Part shown: positions 35,236-44,900 of the stretch, piece after piece | Layout: each line of letters starts with the position of its first letter | Numbering within the stretch: position 1 is the stretch's first letter | Source: Macrophomina tecta | Taxonomy: Eukaryota > Ascomycota > Dothideomycetes > Botryosphaeriales > Botryosphaeriaceae | Reading direction: 5' to 3' | DNA: 64,000 nt | NCBI GenBank assembly: GCA_024180945.1 | Contig: JAKSGN010000007.1 | Location: 3,720,001-3,784,000 of the forward strand | Notes under the pieces: generated by a model | The model's input: only the letters and a program-made list of their open reading frames with translations | What the model was told of the DNA's origin: nothing | The model's database searches: none | Made by a program: the position numbers and the translations under genes

Positions 35236-36335
35236 TCGGGCAATGTGGGAAAATGTGGGCTTTCATGGACTCCAGTTGCAATACATATTCGCTTATTGAT
35301 CTCAATCGCATCGAATGGTCTCAAGCTTGTTGCCCAGATTTTTTTTTCGGTGTTGGCTTTCCTCCTGATGCGGAGGATGCAACCTCGGAGAGTCCGTATT
35401 CAGTAACATGGCATTGATGATCGATGCGGACTTGCGGAATTTCCGAAACCTGCATAGGGGAATGAGTAACGATGTTACAGCTCGGCTCAAAGAGTCGGTT
35501 GGCTTGGGCAGGTCAGTCACGACGCTCGTATGCCACATTAACTCAATAGTCTCCGAGTAGTTCAGACCTCATCGCATCGTCTCATTTCTGTAAAACCAAG
35601 CCTGCGATGCACAAAATTAGTTGCAGGAGGCGGCCTTAAAACAAGTGTTCGGCTGGGGACTCCCCAGCCTGAAAAGATCAGCTCCCAGCTAATTGTCACT
35701 CGTATTACCTTGTTCTCAGCTGAAGTAGTTGCAGACGCAGGTGTGCTCGTGTGCGGCACGTCTCATGACGTCTTGCTCACTGGAAGTATAAATTAAGGTT
35801 TTTGCATGGCTTACATAAGAGATACTTTTAATCACGATCACTGCAACGTTCGCACTGTACCTCAGTTTACCTCCTCCTATCTCCAATATACGTCTTTAGT
35901 CGATAGAATTCGGAATGACCATCCGCTATTTTGAGAATCAAAAAGCCATTATACCGTGGTATCAGCTCCCTCGGCGTGGCCGGCTTGAATCTAACTCCGT
36001 TCTTAAGGCCTCCTAAATCCAAGGGACCGAAAGAAGGACAGTCGGTCATTTTCAGCCCTGTCGGGAGAGGCGTTTAGCCACTTCCGTGCGCTCAATCTCG
36101 CTTGATTCGTATCAAGAGTCACCGCCCCGTACGCACGTTGCCCCAGTTGGCCTTATCGAGCGGTTGTCGATCTCTCGACATTTGTAGAATTCCCTACCGC
36201 TCATAGGGCCTTCTAATCCGGCCATATATATATATTGAATCAACAATCTTTTTCTTCACCTCATCGCCTTCAAGTCGGCCGCTACAATCTCCACCACACT
36301 CTTTTCCAAACAAAAACAATCATTCAGTTATCACA
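35236..36335. other. Intergenic, upstream of the AA1-like gene
   Basis: No gene seen in 1.1 kb. The right end has a strong TATA-like stretch and a C/A-rich leader, listed separately. Confidence 0.55.
36224..36236 (+). promoter_or_regulatory. TATA-box-like element
   Basis: An alternating AT run of 12-13 bases, 100 bases before the start codon of the AA1-like gene. It is followed by a CT/CA-rich leader typical of strongly or conditionally expressed fungal genes. Function is inferred from sequence and position. Confidence 0.5.
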
Positions 36336-36829
36336 ATGAAGTTCTTTTCCCACGCCCTTGCGCTCGGCTCTGTTGCCTCTGCTGCTTTTATTCCCCAGCA
36401 GTTTCCCACCGAGCACGCCGCCATTACCAACCTCTACGCCCGCAAGCTGAATGGCACCGTCGTCAAGTAAGCCTGGACCTTGCTGGTTTACCCTTATTTG
36501 AGCGACAAACTAACCCCACCAGCTCGCTCTCCTTTAAGCTGAGCATCGACGGCAAGACTCCCTACGAATGCTCGTCCAGCACATTCGGCTTCGGCCAGTG
36601 CAACACCACCGACGCCTACTACGGCTTCGCGCTCCAGGACAACGGCACTTCTACTTACACCATTGCTGTCTCTAAGTCTCTGGGCGGTGGCTACGACATC
36701 TGGGGCCAAGTCGGCGTTCCCACCTACTGCCACGCCGGCGGCGCTGGCATCAACGACATGGTCTGCTCGCAAGTGAATAACGCTTCTAACTTCAAGCTTA
36801 CCTGGGGCCTTGGCGACAAGTCCGCTTAA
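36336..36829 (+). CDS. Small secreted AA1-like (Alt a 1 fold) protein
   Basis: A secreted protein of 145 residues in two exons (36336-36466, 36523-36829). Seen: a signal peptide MKFFSHALALGSVASAA, then ITNLYARKLNGTVVNSLSF, and a C-terminal block PTYCHAGGAGINDMVCSQV, which matches the YCRAGG...FVCQGV pattern of the Alt a 1 family of beta-barrel proteins. Four cysteines (60, 70, 113, 125) fit two disulfides. Two N-glycosylation sequons (NGT at 39-41 and 84-86) and NTT at 71-73 are present. Family members are confined to fungi, and are known as spore-wall proteins, allergens and plant-interaction effectors; which applies here is unknown. A TATA-like element lies 100 bases upstream. Similarity outside the C-terminal block is weak. 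Confidence 0.75.
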
Positions 36830-39082
36830 GTCAACACGCTTATTGTGTGATGTCGGAGCGTGGTAGACTTCGGCGAGGAGATTATGGCGACGTTTACGCT
36901 TCGTGTACATATAAATTATGTGGTGTGCTCAGATGGATTTTGAAATCCGTGAACGGCTTGAACACGTCTAAATTGAAGACTCCAGGAAAGACATATTACT
37001 AGCATAGCTCAAGTCTCCCAGTACAATTGTGTCTTCATTTATGCTTTGGAGAGCACTCCCAGAAATTCTACTACACAAATGCCGCATGTTGCATCAACTC
37101 GGTTTGGGATTCTGAACGCCCCGCTGGATAGAGTTTTTCACATTAACAGGTCCTTTGACGCCTGAGCTAATGATATCAATGCCCTCTTTCTGCGAAAGCA
37201 TACCGGCGACGCTATTGTACCAATTAAAATTTGAAGATTCTATGTATGCCATCGGTTGCCTCTTCCAAACGTGCTCCATAAACTCACGAAGGTGCGCTAT
37301 TTTTCCCGGCTTGCTGCCGTCAGACAAGCACCTGTATGCTTACTCCAGTGCATTGAACCGTTTCTTGTGCAAGTGGCCGCTTTTGTCATCCAAATGGAGA
37401 TGAAACTTGAGAAAACTGCAATTGAGGCCGAGCGTCCGGCAAGCTTCGTAAGCGCTCGTCATGATGGCTTTACAATTTTCAACAATTGATCAGCATTCGT
37501 CCATGAAGAGCAGCCAAGGAGATGTTACTGACCAGAAAGTTCATTCATGGTCAATCTTGATGACGGTGCGTATCGTATTGGCCGTCCAGTCGACGTGGTC
37601 GACTCTCGTGTAGATTTGAAGTGAAGGGATGTAGTCCTTCCTGACCTCGGTTTTGGTGAACAGCGCTATACTCGGCAGTGAGGGTCCTGCCCTGGGAAAT
37701 ACGCCTGGTACGAGTGGATATCGCATTTGAAGAAGTGGCTTACGATCTCTTTCTGCACCTTCGCAAGCGTTGGGTCCATTGAAGCCATCGCCGCCATCGT
37801 CTCAATAAAAGAAGCGGTGGAAAGGCTGCGACGTCCCGGGAAAGCGGAGACTGCTGCGCGGATGAAGGTCGTGAAGACGTAATGAATGCAGCGCAACGGA
37901 TAGTCAGGTTGATAGAATCTCTCCAGATGCAACTCCAGTTCCACATGACGAACAAGGTCGCGCTGTGTGAGTAGAACCTTGTTCTCTGCGTTTAACTGAA
38001 CGGCACAGTAGTTAAGCCACGTAAACAGCGTTGTAGTATCCATGAGCCCAGGGCAGGGGAGCCAGATTGCATGGCGAGAGCGGACTGCCGAAGCCTCTGA
38101 GGACTCAGCGTGCAATTGCTTACTGATGAGAAGTTTATGGCGTTATTGTTAGCAGATGTGCCGTAGGTGAAAAGCTGTCTCAATGCGTTTTGTGATGACT
38201 CTCCGAGACGAAAGCTCCTGCGTGTCAGGTAACGATCGCTATAAAGTACAATTTACTTCTCCATGATCATATTTGTGAGCTTACGAGGGAGACCTAGCAG
38301 ATTGTTGGTTGTGCACGCCGTCATTGCTTGGAGTCGATGTTGAGGAGATGTTCGATATTTTGAATACGGCTTGTGCAAAGTTGTACTTTTGTGGTGACGA
38401 CTGGGGCCAGCAAGGTGGTTTACCAAAAGCTGCATCATTCCTCGATAGCGACAAGAAGAGGTATACAAGTCCCTGGCCCGCTGTTGGCAGAAAAAGATGG
38501 GTGTGTGGGTGGATACCCAACTACTGTTAGGCCTTTTCTAGGATTCGTGTGATGTGATTATACGTTAATATGCAAGAAGTAGTTGAAGCCATCACGTAGA
38601 CCTGAATGCTGCCAATGTCCTGACATTTACGTCAGAACATACATTTCAATTGCTGCTTGGCGGAAACCTTGGAAAAAAAAAAAAAAAATAAAACACAGTA
38701 CAGTCTCTGGTTGGAATCGGAAGCCACGCTCCAGAAGCCAATTGTGACACCCTCGAGCACGAACCTAGAACTTTTCGGAGGACGTCATTGGGAAGGCAAT
38801 CAGTGGTATCACCAGAACTAAGATGTAGCGACGTTGAGCATGGAGACCCACCCAGGACGGTATTATACGCCGACATGTCGCCTTTGCCGCAAAGTGATGC
38901 AAGTGCAAAGTACGTTAGCGTGTGTCACTTTCAATTAAGGGTGCTCGCGCAAGAAAATAAATGTGATATGCATGAGAGGCACAAATTGACCAGAAGGCAG
39001 GGTCATGAAATTGGGTATCTACATGACACGGCCCATGCTTTTGATTTTCGCTCATCCAACAACCATGCCGAAGCCTAGATGT
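36830..39082. other. Intergenic stretch with a broken gene
   Basis: No intact gene in 2.25 kb. The middle (37094-38115, minus) carries protein-like open frames that do not join, listed separately. An A16 tract lies at 38673-38688. Confidence 0.45.
37094..38115 (-). pseudogene. Unrecognised, apparently broken gene
   Basis: Several minus-strand open frames look like pieces of one protein. 38115-37666 contains LLTQRDLVRHVELELHLERF, PLRCIHYVFTTFIRAA and FIETMAAMASMDPTLAKVQ. A second frame at 37726-37541 gives YIPSLQIYTRVDHVDW. A third around 37470-37355 gives AYEACRTLGLNCSFLKFHLH. The last at 37327-37094 gives KIAHLREFMEHVWKRQP and YIESSNFNWYNSVAGML. Each has the mixed hydrophobic and charged composition of a globular, helical protein, unlike the low-complexity frames elsewhere. 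Frame changes between pieces lack convincing splice pairs, for example around 37700. I do not recognise the family. Alternatives are a multi-exon gene I failed to splice, or chance open frames. Confidence 0.25.
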
Positions 39083-39486
39083 TTAGGCGGCAATGGTGAC
39101 CTCAACCTCGACACCCGCCTCGATGTTGATGATGATCTGCTTGACAACCTCGGTAGGGGCGTTAAGGCTGCAAGTTTTTTTTTTTAGCAAATATATATAT
39201 ACACCGGCGGCAGGGAAACTCACTCGATGAGGCGCTTGTGGATGCGCATCTCATAGGTGTCCCAGGTCTTGGAACCCTCACCGCAAGGGGTCTTGCGGGT
39301 GGTAACCTTGAGGTTCTTGGTAGGGAGACGGACGGGCCCCTTGACGCGGAGGTCCTTGTTCTTGGCGCGGTCGAGGAGCTCCTGGCAGACCTTCTCGAGG
39401 GACTGGACCTTGCGAGAGGTGAGGGTGATCCTGATCTTGTGGATCTTGGGGCCGTCGCCGAAATCCTTCTCCTTGTTGTAAGACAT
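39083..39486 (-). CDS. RPS20: 40S ribosomal protein S20 (uS10)
   Basis: Small-subunit ribosomal protein at the beak of the 40S head. Two exons: 39486-39224 and 39167-39083, giving 115 residues, the usual length. Seen: [20 protein letters not shown], the conserved loop [35 protein letters not shown] and the C-terminus [20 protein letters not shown]. The GTGAGT donor falls within the Asp codon of RLID. The 56 nt intron carries a short AT repeat and a T-rich tract before the GCAG acceptor. Divergent from CUE3. Confidence 0.95.
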
Positions 39487-39945
39487 TTTTGGCGATTTGC
39501 TGTACGAGGTGTTAGCGGTGCTCTGGACGATGTGCGGTGAGGGCATGCGCTGGGTACAGGCGTTCGCGCGGACGGTTGGGTGGCGTACTGTAGTGGCGGA
39601 TTCCCAGTCAAGACTCGGAGTGTTCCTCGCGGTTACGTGATGACTGGCAGCAGCAAGTTGGCGCGGTGTGCTGAAGAGAGAAACCGTGGTGTTGAGCCCG
39701 CTTTTTCGCTGTGTGCGCGGTCGGGAAAATCTTGGCACGGTAACCATCTTTGGTATTAGCGTCAGGATGTCAGCCTGCCCACCCATGCGGTCATCATTCT
39801 GGCTCATGGCCCCTCCAATCCTCACCAGCTTCAATAAAACACACTTAATCCCCAGACTGTAGTTGCCTACTTCCACCTAGCCTTCCTATCGCCTTGAGTC
39901 TTCGAATCACCCTCCCGTGGACCGACATACCCACGGGCTTCCAAG
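39487..39945. promoter_or_regulatory. Bidirectional promoter RPS20/CUE3
   Basis: 459 bases between the two start codons. No other gene. RPS20 upstream DNA may contain an intron in the 5' UTR, which I could not define. Confidence 0.5.
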
Positions 39946-41943
39946 ATGACTCTTCCGCCTCTCGCTCCGTTTCCGCCTGCTGCCCTTCGCCGCGACATTG
40001 TTCCTGAGGAATGGGACGCTTTTCTGGATGCTTGGGTAACCCTCACTCAAGCTTATCTGAACCTTTCAGCCAAGGACTTCTCCTCCGCAGCCTCAGACGA
40101 CAGCAGCCTGGTGAAGTTTCTTACATCTTACTTCCACGAAGCTGCCCGATCTGGAGGCAATGAGCATCAATTCCAGTCACAGAAAGCCATGGACCTACGC
40201 AAGCAAAGCTTCTTTCTCTCGCATAGGCTTCTATCTGCAGACCGGATACCCTCAAGCCTCCTTCAGTGGCCTTTCCTCTCAGATATGAGCCACGTGTTTT
40301 TACGCAGTGAGCGTTTTAGAGGCATGCTCGGGAATATCTGGAAGAAGCACAGCGAGAAGATCGAAGCAAGCTTGCAGAAGCTCAAGGCTTCTCTCACCAA
40401 GAGCTTAGATTCAGAGCAACCCGCTGCGGCCGAGGAGACCCTTAGGGATTTAGTGCCGCTGCTGCACACTTCTCTTGACATCGCCACTTTCTTCATAGCA
40501 GGCTCTGACTTCCTAGACTCTCTGTGTGCCGCTTATTCTAAAGCTTCCCCAACCTTCAGACCGAAAATTGTAACTGTTGCATCATTAGGACTATTGGCTC
40601 TTATCAAAGGCGAGAAGCCAAAGTATTCTCTTCTCTCCGATACACTTTACGGTTTGAAGTCAAATGCGGATACCGCTCAAAAGTCTGGCGAAGTCTCCCT
40701 GCTGTCGGATCTTGTCACCAACACTTCGATTGTCGCACGTATCAAGGCTAGCGGAACGAGCGACGAAGGAGTCAGAGTAAAGAACCTAGCCGAGTCACTA
40801 ACAGCATACCGCCACTCAGACCTGACGAGACCGAAGAACTTTGTACGTCGGAAGGTCGACAAGGGCAAGGGAAGAGCAGTGGAGGATGAGTACGGTCACG
40901 CGGCATTCGGCGGAGTCCATGTGCACCGTATGAGCCTTATCACGCAAATACAGGACCTTTTCCCGGACCTTGGTTCCAACTTCATCGTAAAGTGCCTGGA
41001 CGAGTACAACGATGACGTGGAGCAGGTCACCGCGCATCTACTAGACGACTCCCTACCTTCGCACCTTCAGAGTGCCGACAGGACAGCGCAATTGCCAGCA
41101 CCCGCACTGGACAAACCGAGTGACCTCGCGTCTCATCTACCTCCGCGGCCTACTCCTCCACCAACGAGACGTAACATTTACGACAACGATGAGTTTGACC
41201 AGCTAGCCATCGATGCCTCAAAACTGCACATTGGTCGAAAGAACGAATCCCTTACAGCCGACAACATCCTTTCTGATAAGCGCTCCGCACCGAACAAGGC
41301 GGCCATCCTCTCCGCGCTCGCAACCTTCGACCTCGACGACGACGAGCGCGACGACACATACGACGTCGAGGACGTCGGCGGCACCATCGACTCGACCATC
41401 CCAGGCAATGACGAGGCCGCAGAGCTGCGCGATGACCGCACGGAGGAGGCGTTGTTCAGGGCGTACTCGCTGTCCAAGGAGGCCTTCGGCCGCGACTTGG
41501 CGACGCGTCGCGGCAGCGCCAGGCAGGCGCTGCGCAGTGAGACGGGCATGACGGACGAGGCGATCGAGGGCTGGGCCATCATGCTTGCGAGGGACCCGCG
41601 TAGGCTGCGGAGGTTGGAAGCCAAGTTCGCCACGTTTGACGGGCAGCAGCGCGAGCTAGTGTCGACACGATGGACCGACTCGCCGGCAGAGTCGGGTACG
41701 GATACGGACGGTGGTGGCAGAGGTGTGCGCGGAGGCAGAGGCAGAAGGGGCGGGACCGGCCGTGGGAGGGGACGTGGACATCGTGGTGGTAGGAACGGTA
41801 ATGCCAGCGCAGCGGGACCAGCGGATGACAGGACAACTCAAGTTGCCAGGCAGCGTAAAGAGGCCAACAAGTCGTCTCGCGCAAACCACAACAGGCGCGA
41901 AGGCCGAGCGAGGAAGATGGCGAGGGCCGGATTTCCCGGTTAG
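39946..41943 (+). CDS. CUE3: CUE-domain protein Cue3/ASCC2-like (RQT complex)
   Basis: Orthologue of yeast Cue3 (Rqt3) and human ASCC2, the ubiquitin-binding subunit of the ribosome-quality-control trigger complex that splits collided ribosomes. Single exon, 665 residues. Seen: the N-terminal conserved helical domain (RRDIVPEEWDAFLDAWVTL, LRSERFRGMLGNIWKKHSEK), a CUE domain at about 327-370 (IQDLFPDLGSNFIVKCLDEY with the trailing LL of the ubiquitin-binding helix), an acidic linker (LDDDERDDTYDVEDV) and an Arg/Gly-rich C-terminus (RGGRGRRGGTGRGRGRG) likely to bind RNA. The start is the first in-frame Met and fits the family. It diverges from RPS20. Confidence 0.9.
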   Translation: MTLPPLAPFPPAALRRDIVPEEWDAFLDAWVTLTQAYLNLSAKDFSSAASDDSSLVKFLTSYFHEAARSGGNEHQFQSQKAMDLRKQSFFLSHRLLSADRIPSSLLQWPFLSDMSHVFLRSERFRGMLGNIWKKHSEKIEASLQKLKASLTKSLDSEQPAAAEETLRDLVPLLHTSLDIATFFIAGSDFLDSLCAAYSKASPTFRPKIVTVASLGLLALIKGEKPKYSLLSDTLYGLKSNADTAQKSGEVSLLSDLVTNTSIVARIKASGTSDEGVRVKNLAESLTAYRHSDLTRPKNFVRRKVDKGKGRAVEDEYGHAAFGGVHVHRMSLITQIQDLFPDLGSNFIVKCLDEYNDDVEQVTAHLLDDSLPSHLQSADRTAQLPAPALDKPSDLASHLPPRPTPPPTRRNIYDNDEFDQLAIDASKLHIGRKNESLTADNILSDKRSAPNKAAILSALATFDLDDDERDDTYDVEDVGGTIDSTIPGNDEAAELRDDRTEEALFRAYSLSKEAFGRDLATRRGSARQALRSETGMTDEAIEGWAIMLARDPRRLRRLEAKFATFDGQQRELVSTRWTDSPAESGTDTDGGGRGVRGGRGRRGGTGRGRGRGHRGGRNGNASAAGPADDRTTQVARQRKEANKSSRANHNRREGRARKMARAGFPG

Positions 41944-44900
41944 GCGTGCCACATGCAATGTTCAAGAAAAGAGGAGGCGAACGAGGGTGGAATTGGAGGC
42001 GTCTGTACAGACGGATGAAGCCGTCGGAGCTCACAAAAAATTAGACGCATGGTGTGCGCAGATGTAAGAAACAGGACCCAAAAAAAAGTATTGCATGTAC
42101 CAAAAATACGCAAAAGAAAAAAAAAACCCCCACCCCCAAGACAAGCTGGTGCGAAAGGAAACTTGGTGCCCTGCGTGTGGGATTTCTCGTGATCCTTGCG
42201 AGGTCTTCATGCGCCCCTTGGCAGATTGGGGTCAGTTGTGGGAGTATACTCCGGCCTGTGTGCCAAGGCGATCCCGTTTGGGGATGCAGAGAGCTGCATA
42301 CATTCTGCACGTTCGCTTCCGCCTTCCCTTCTGCCTTTTCTTCCATCTTAGACCCATGACCTTTTCACGGGCGCTCCGCGGCGGGGACGGCGGCTGCCGC
42401 TCTTTGCTACAGTACGGCAGCGAGGCTTGACGCGTTGTTCTTTTCTTTACTAAGCGATGTGGGCGAGAGCGGCCGGACGGAGGAGTGCGTCTCGTCCTGC
42501 GTAAGACGGAGGAACTTTCGGATGCCTCTGGCTGGCTCCGTCAGTTGGGGGCCGGCGATCTCTTTCCTGCAGTTCCGTATGCGAGACAGAAAGCGAGGGC
42601 GAGAGTGAGGTGAGCTGGCGGGCAGCCATGCAGAGGCATATGCGAACATTGACCATGTGCTCAACTGGAATAAGCATCTGTTCCAACTAGCGGCACACGC
42701 TTGTAGGGCGCAACGTAAAGCAGATAGCTGGATGTTGAAGGCATTGCCCACTCTGATCAAAAGCGCTCGGATGCATCGAGTTCGTGACGCGGGGCATCCT
42801 ACGTCAGGAATATACTACCCTTTATGAAAATGAAATGTAGAGGGGCGCATGACAAGCACAAAGCCCTATGCAGCACCACCGAGGGAGGCTCATAGCCACG
42901 AGGACTGGTAGTACAAGCAGCACATGTAGCCGAGTAATCCAGCAGTACCTGCATGGTCTCCACCATGGTTGCTGCCTGCAAGCCACTTTATGTGATGCGG
43001 AACAAACCAACATACGCGCGCATAGCGCATTTGCAGACGCGGATGCGGGACCTGTCTTGCCTCGCTCATCCGGGGCCTGCCGAGATGTTTTCCGCGCGCA
43101 ACACAAGTATGGCTCTTGCTTCTTCCAACGCATTCACCCGCTGTAGTTCGTATTCAACCTCCTTCTACTGCTCCGTTGCCTGCGGCGACCTCCAACACCC
43201 TTTGCTCCCCCTGCTCCCCCCCTGGTGTGCTGATTGCTCCACGGCGCAACGCCTGCGCTGAAGGTACATACCGTCTGGGCGGATGCCCACACAAGGCAGG
43301 CGATTGCCGCTCGGTTCTTCCCCTCTTATTGCGGGAAGAACCGACGGGAGGCACCGTATCGCCCACACAGACACTGCAGATTCGGTACACACGGAGTATG
43401 GATTGCGCGCTGCTGCCTGGGCGCTGGCCTTGTCGCTCGGATTTCCTGGACACCGGACATAACATGCACAGCAGTCGTCCGTGGCAAATATTAGCTCATC
43501 GTTCGATCGTCTCTTTTGCGCCTCTGTGCTTCGTTCTCTGCTTGAGCACCCGTTGCCCAGGCCACGGCCCGGTATCCCGAGCGCCGGAGCAACGAGACCC
43601 TTTTGAGTGCCACCTCAACACGAACCCCTGTCGCGGATCAGAAGGGGGGCTTGAAGCTGACGAGGGGTGAATCATAAGAGAGCACGTGCTTGCGGACCTC
43701 GCGGCTGGGCCGTGGCCGCTGGTCCAGACCTCTGGAGATTAGATGAGCGGTAATCGATCGGATATATAACTGCGATAAAGGGGAGCACATTGAGACTTGC
43801 GTGCAGAGAAGGGAAATAAAGGCCGGAGGTAGATGATCCTTCAATCGATGGTCTTGGTCGGGCTGCGCGAGATGTCTCAGCCTTGCCGTGTCCCGAGTGT
43901 CTGAGTGTCCGAATGGCCAGGGTGTCTGTGCCTGTCTGTGCGTGAGTGCGCCTGCGGCTGCATTCGCTTTTGCCGTTCGTTGACTGATGACTGTTCAGAG
44001 TGCAGAGAGCGCGCAGCGGGAAGGATACCTTCTCTCACAGATGCACACTTGACTGACACCTCTGCGGCGGGCAGCAGCATGTGAGATAAGCCGTATTCGA
44101 CCTCCTTTGATGCCCTAGCATTCACGCAATATATGGTCAATAAGATCACCGACTGAAGACTCGGCTAGCCGAAGAATTGCGTGTAAATCCTGGGTGTAAA
44201 CTATACATGTGCATGTGGCCGCAAGTAGTAGGGAGTCCGCATTTGATCATCTTCAGATCGTCCAACATTAGTAGTCTCTTGCATTGATATACCGTACTGA
44301 TGATGAGAAAACCTGCCTAGCTTCCTCAACTAGACTTCCTTGGTGCCTGTGTCTTGTGAGTACTGAGGATAGATGCGGACCACTTAGAGCACTGGATAGG
44401 CATCTGCCGGTCGACGAAGCGAAAGGTGTAGCATTAAGCGACTTCGACGCCATCATTATGCACGCAGAGTCCGTCGTTTCCCTCTCCAGAGGGCGGTCGG
44501 GCGCGCCTTATTATGCACGTCCCCTTGCAGGCTCGCTTTGCAAGCGAATGTGCATTCTTGGGGACGAGGTAAAAACCCGCGCCGGATATGGTCCGTCGGC
44601 CGCACAGCGGAGAACCTAACGAAGTGCAGTAGTGAAGGTATATCGCAAGCCTGATATGAGGCCAGACCGGTCATGGCGAATCCTGTGGTCTAGACATCCA
44701 GCGCGATGCGAAGGCAGCGTTAAGTCGACAGCCGTGCGTGGCCAAACGCGCGGCAGGCCCCGCCGTCAAACCCACCGCGCTGAGACTACCGCCGCTTCAG
44801 CAAGCCCGAAGTTTCTCAAAACGCAGCTGTCATGTTACATCCGGACGCAGCCAAGCGAGTGAAAGACCCAAAAGCGCGACTCGCCGGCCCAGCAGTGAAG

